From positions 1-6,994 of the forward strand of contig JAGXAD010000036.1 in the NCBI GenBank assembly GCA_018971745.1: a DNA stretch of 6,994 bases, in the 5' to 3' direction. The notes under the pieces are model-generated. The model saw only the letters and a list, made by a program, of their open reading frames with translations, made no database searches and was not told the DNA's origin. The stretch comes from Patescibacteria group bacterium. GTDB taxonomy: Bacteria > Patescibacteriota > Minisyncoccia > Sungbacterales > GWA2-42-14. This document shows, piece by piece, positions 5,625 through 6,994 of the stretch (its first letter is position 1; each line of letters starts with the position of its first letter). The position numbers and the translations under genes were made by a program.

Positions 5625-5656
5625 TATAAGAAAATACAGGATATTTATCCTGTATT
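5625..5656 (-). terminator. Terminator after the HAD-family gene
   Basis: The arms AATACAGGATA (5633-5643) and TATCCTGTATT (5646-5656) are an exact 11-bp inverted repeat. On the minus strand it is followed by TTCTTAT, a modest U-tract. It starts 11 nt after the stop of the 5667-6374 gene. The 5474-5666 spacer otherwise shows an A8/T8 run at 5577-5584 and no convincing promoter for the acyl-CoA dehydrogenase. Confidence 0.6.
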
Positions 5657-5666
5657 GAAATTGGCG

Positions 5667-6374
5667 TTACCACTCAAGTCCGAGTTTAACGGCTTCCAAC
5701 TGCGCCGGCACGGTTTCGGAAAATAATACTGCCGAGCCGCCGCACTTGCGAAATGTTTCCGCGTACGCGGGCACATCGTCAAAATAAATCATGTCGGAAT
5801 ACTCAATGTCTTTTACCAGCGAGCGCGCCGCAGTCGGCACATGGTCGTAAAAAATTTTTCCGTCGGATTTTACCAGGCCGATTTCCTGCGAAGTGACAAT
5901 CCGCTCAAATTGTTCAAACATTTGCGGATAGGTTTCTCGCAAAAATTTCATGTGAATCGCGTTATTGTTCGTTGCCATAATCAAAGGGTATCCGGCGACA
6001 CGAAGCGCTTCCAGCCATGCAAGCATGCCCGGGTCGTACGGCAGAAACATGCTGTTCCAAATATCGTCAAATTCTTCATCGGTGATTTCCATGCGGAACT
6101 TCGCGCGAATAGAATTTCTGAATGCCGCAGCGCCCATATCGCTGATCAATGTGTCCCCGCGCTCAAACCGTCTTAACGGACTGTTTTTATCGTCGTCGCC
6201 GTACATCGCCGCCATAATTTCGTGCGGCCGCGCTTTGCGAAACGCGCCATCATTCAATAAGCCATCATCCCAAACCCGCGCATACTCGGCAAACCCATAA
6301 CAAACCTTGCTGAAACAATACGGAATCGCCACATTCCCGCAATCAAAGACAACCGCCTTAAACTTTTTTTTCAT
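5667..6374 (-). CDS. HAD-superfamily hydrolase (phosphatase-like, YihX-type)
   Basis: 235 residues with the four HAD motifs. Motif I is VVFDCGNV with nucleophile D11. The usual second Asp is Gly (G13), as in the DxGNV subgroup that includes the sugar-phosphatase YihX. Motif II is ATNNN with T135. Motif III Lys is K169 in GLVKSDGKIF, and motif IV is YFDD with D199/D200. Residues 15-115 form the alpha-helical cap (C1) that sets substrate choice. The expected reaction is hydrolysis of a small phosphomonoester via an aspartyl-phosphate, in the cytoplasm with Mg2+; the substrate is unknown. The missing motif I acid is tolerated in this subgroup but could also lower phosphatase activity. A strong Shine-Dalgarno AGGAGG (complement of 6382-6387) lies 7 nt before ATG 6374. 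It has its own promoter and terminator and is divergent from the transposase. Confidence 0.87.
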   Translation of the reverse strand: MKKKFKAVVFDCGNVAIPYCFSKVCYGFAEYARVWDDGLLNDGAFRKARPHEIMAAMYGDDDKNSPLRRFERGDTLISDMGAAAFRNSIRAKFRMEITDEEFDDIWNSMFLPYDPGMLAWLEALRVAGYPLIMATNNNAIHMKFLRETYPQMFEQFERIVTSQEIGLVKSDGKIFYDHVPTAARSLVKDIEYSDMIYFDDVPAYAETFRKCGGSAVLFSETVPAQLEAVKLGLEW

Positions 6375-6419
6375 TCCGCCGCCTCCTGAAAATATCTCAT
6401 TATTTCAAAGAATACTCCG

Positions 6420-6448
6420 AGCATACCATACTTTCCTAATCAATGCAA
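6420..6448 (-). promoter_or_regulatory. Promoter of the HAD-family gene
   Basis: On the minus strand TTGCAT (6443-6448) is separated by 17 nt from the extended -10 TGG-TATGCT (hexamer 6420-6425, four of six). The -35 touches the end of the palindrome at 6448-6476. The leader of about 40 nt carries the AGGAGG Shine-Dalgarno. Confidence 0.5.
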
Positions 6449-6476
6449 TCTTTCGGAGGTTGAACCTCCGAAAGAT
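6448..6476. repeat. REP-like palindrome upstream of the transposase
   Basis: The arms ATCTTTCGGAGGTT and AACCTCCGAAAGAT are exact reverse complements (14 bp) around a single central G at 6462. The core TTCGGAGGTTGAACCTCC plus GAA recurs inside the transposase gene at 6663-6703. It lies between two divergent candidate promoters. Confidence 0.9.
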
Positions 6477-6488
6477 ATCTGATACACT
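6460..6488 (+). promoter_or_regulatory. Candidate promoter of the transposase, -35 at the palindrome centre
   Basis: TTGAAC (6460-6465, four of six) and extended -10 TGA-TACACT (hexamer 6483-6488, four of six) are 17 nt apart. The start site would be about 6495-6497, at or next to the ATG, so the mRNA would be leaderless. That agrees with the absence of a Shine-Dalgarno. A protein bound to the palindrome would cover the -35. Confidence 0.45.
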
Positions 6489-6496
6489 GTTCATGT

Positions 6497-6994
6497 ATGA
6501 AAAAACCTCAATTTACCAACGACAACTTTTATCATATCTACAACCGCGGGGTGGAAAAACGAAAAATTTTTCTTGACACGGATGATTATGTTAGATTCAT
6601 TCACGATTTGTTTGAATTTAACGACGAAGCTGATGCCGACCACATTTATTACCGTCGCCAATTTTTGAAATCTTCGGAGGTTGAACCTCCGAAGATTTCA
6701 AAACGAAAGTTGCTGGTGGAAATTATCGCGTTCTGCCTTATGCCGAATCATTTCCATCTTTTTGTCCGCCAACACGCAAACGACGGAGTTGTAAAATTCA
6801 TGCACAAACTCGGAACCGGCTACACGATGTATTTTAATCAAAAATATGAACGGGTCGGAGGACTGTTTCAAGGAAGGTTCAAGGCGGTTCATATCAATAA
6901 CAACCGGCATTTTCTCTATCTTCCCCATTATATTCACCTGAACCCGTTAGATCGCGTTATGCCGCAATGGCGCGAAGGGGAAATAAAAAGCGTC
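6497..6994 (+). CDS. REP-associated tyrosine transposase (RAYT, IS200-like Y1_Tnp family), partial (3' end outside window)
   Basis: 166 residues are visible from ATG 6497, open to the window edge. The N-terminal signature FYHIYNRGVEKRKIFLD (11-27) is typical of the family. The HUH metal-binding motif is H85-F86-H87 in MPNHFHLFV. LFQGRFKAVHI (123-133) and YIHLNP (145-150) follow; Y145 is the likely nucleophile that cuts single-stranded DNA through a 5'-phosphotyrosine link. Such enzymes act on hairpin-forming REP-type sequences and often serve as domesticated copies and not active insertion sequences. Residues 58-68 (KSSEVEPPKIS) form a linker encoded by a 41-nt palindrome that shares its core with the palindrome upstream. 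No Shine-Dalgarno is visible. An overlapping ATG at 6493 is in another frame. No partner tnpB is visible within the window. Confidence 0.93.
   Translation, partial: MKKPQFTNDNFYHIYNRGVEKRKIFLDTDDYVRFIHDLFEFNDEADADHIYYRRQFLKSSEVEPPKISKRKLLVEIIAFCLMPNHFHLFVRQHANDGVVKFMHKLGTGYTMYFNQKYERVGGLFQGRFKAVHINNNRHFLYLPHYIHLNPLDRVMPQWREGEIKSV
6663..6703. repeat. 41-nt palindrome inside the transposase coding sequence
   Basis: Two exact 20-bp arms (6663-6682 and 6684-6703) surround a central G at 6683. The central 21 nt are identical to those of the palindrome at 6448-6476, while the outer parts differ with compensating changes (CTT/AAG here, TTT/AAA there). It is read in frame as SSEVEPPKIS between the N-terminal part and the HUH motif of the transposase. 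Confidence 0.92.

Noticed and set aside
5474..5632. Promoter search upstream of the acyl-CoA dehydrogenase, including a GGAGG near 5595.
   Set aside because: Possible -35 hexamers (TTGTTA, TTGCGC) lack a decent -10 at the right spacing, and the GGAGG has no start codon after it. Nothing was listed.
1..6994. CRISPR array, tandem repeats or prophage genes.
   Set aside because: No regularly spaced direct repeats and no phage structural genes are visible. The only mobile element signal is the transposase and its palindromes, with possible insertion at the tRNA locus.

Overview
The window most likely comes from a Candidate Phyla Radiation (Patescibacteria, Parcubacteria-like) genome. That is an inference. 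It rests on a secreted lamin-tail-domain protein, a REP-associated IS200-like transposase with an acidic linker encoding a palindrome, small hypothetical secreted and membrane proteins, short intergenic spacers and standard TGA, TAA and TAG stops. No single marker gene proves the assignment.

Layout: almost everything is on the minus strand. Reading that strand 5' to 3' (high to low coordinates), the order is: a HAD-family phosphatase-like protein (5667-6374) with its own promoter, strong Shine-Dalgarno and terminator; a 581-residue VLCAD/FadE-type acyl-CoA dehydrogenase (3728-5473) whose terminator overlaps its stop codon; a 43-residue single-pass membrane protein (3555-3686) ended by a terminator at 3497-3528; a rearranged tRNA locus (3250-3482) with one intact tRNA-Ile(GAT), a 5' tRNA-like fragment, a perfect 12-bp hairpin and a 5'-truncated second tRNA-Ile(GAT); a P-loop kinase-like protein (2612-3247) starting 2 nt after that truncated tRNA; a small exported protein (1741-2409 or 2421) with its own promoter and terminator; and a two-lamin-tail, InlB-repeat surface protein (1-1657) that runs off the left edge. 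The only plus-strand gene is the transposase at the right edge (6497 onward, truncated by the window).

The genes do not form one pathway. Candidate terminators and promoters between most of them suggest small independent units. The two most interesting places are (i) the transposase end, where a palindrome with core TCGGAGGTTGAACCTCCGA occurs between two divergent promoters and again in frame inside the transposase gene, and (ii) the tRNA-Ile locus, which looks like a resident tRNA gene interrupted by a hairpin unit plus a second complete tRNA-Ile. Plus-strand open frames opposite the acyl-CoA dehydrogenase and the lamin-tail gene are judged to be shadows.
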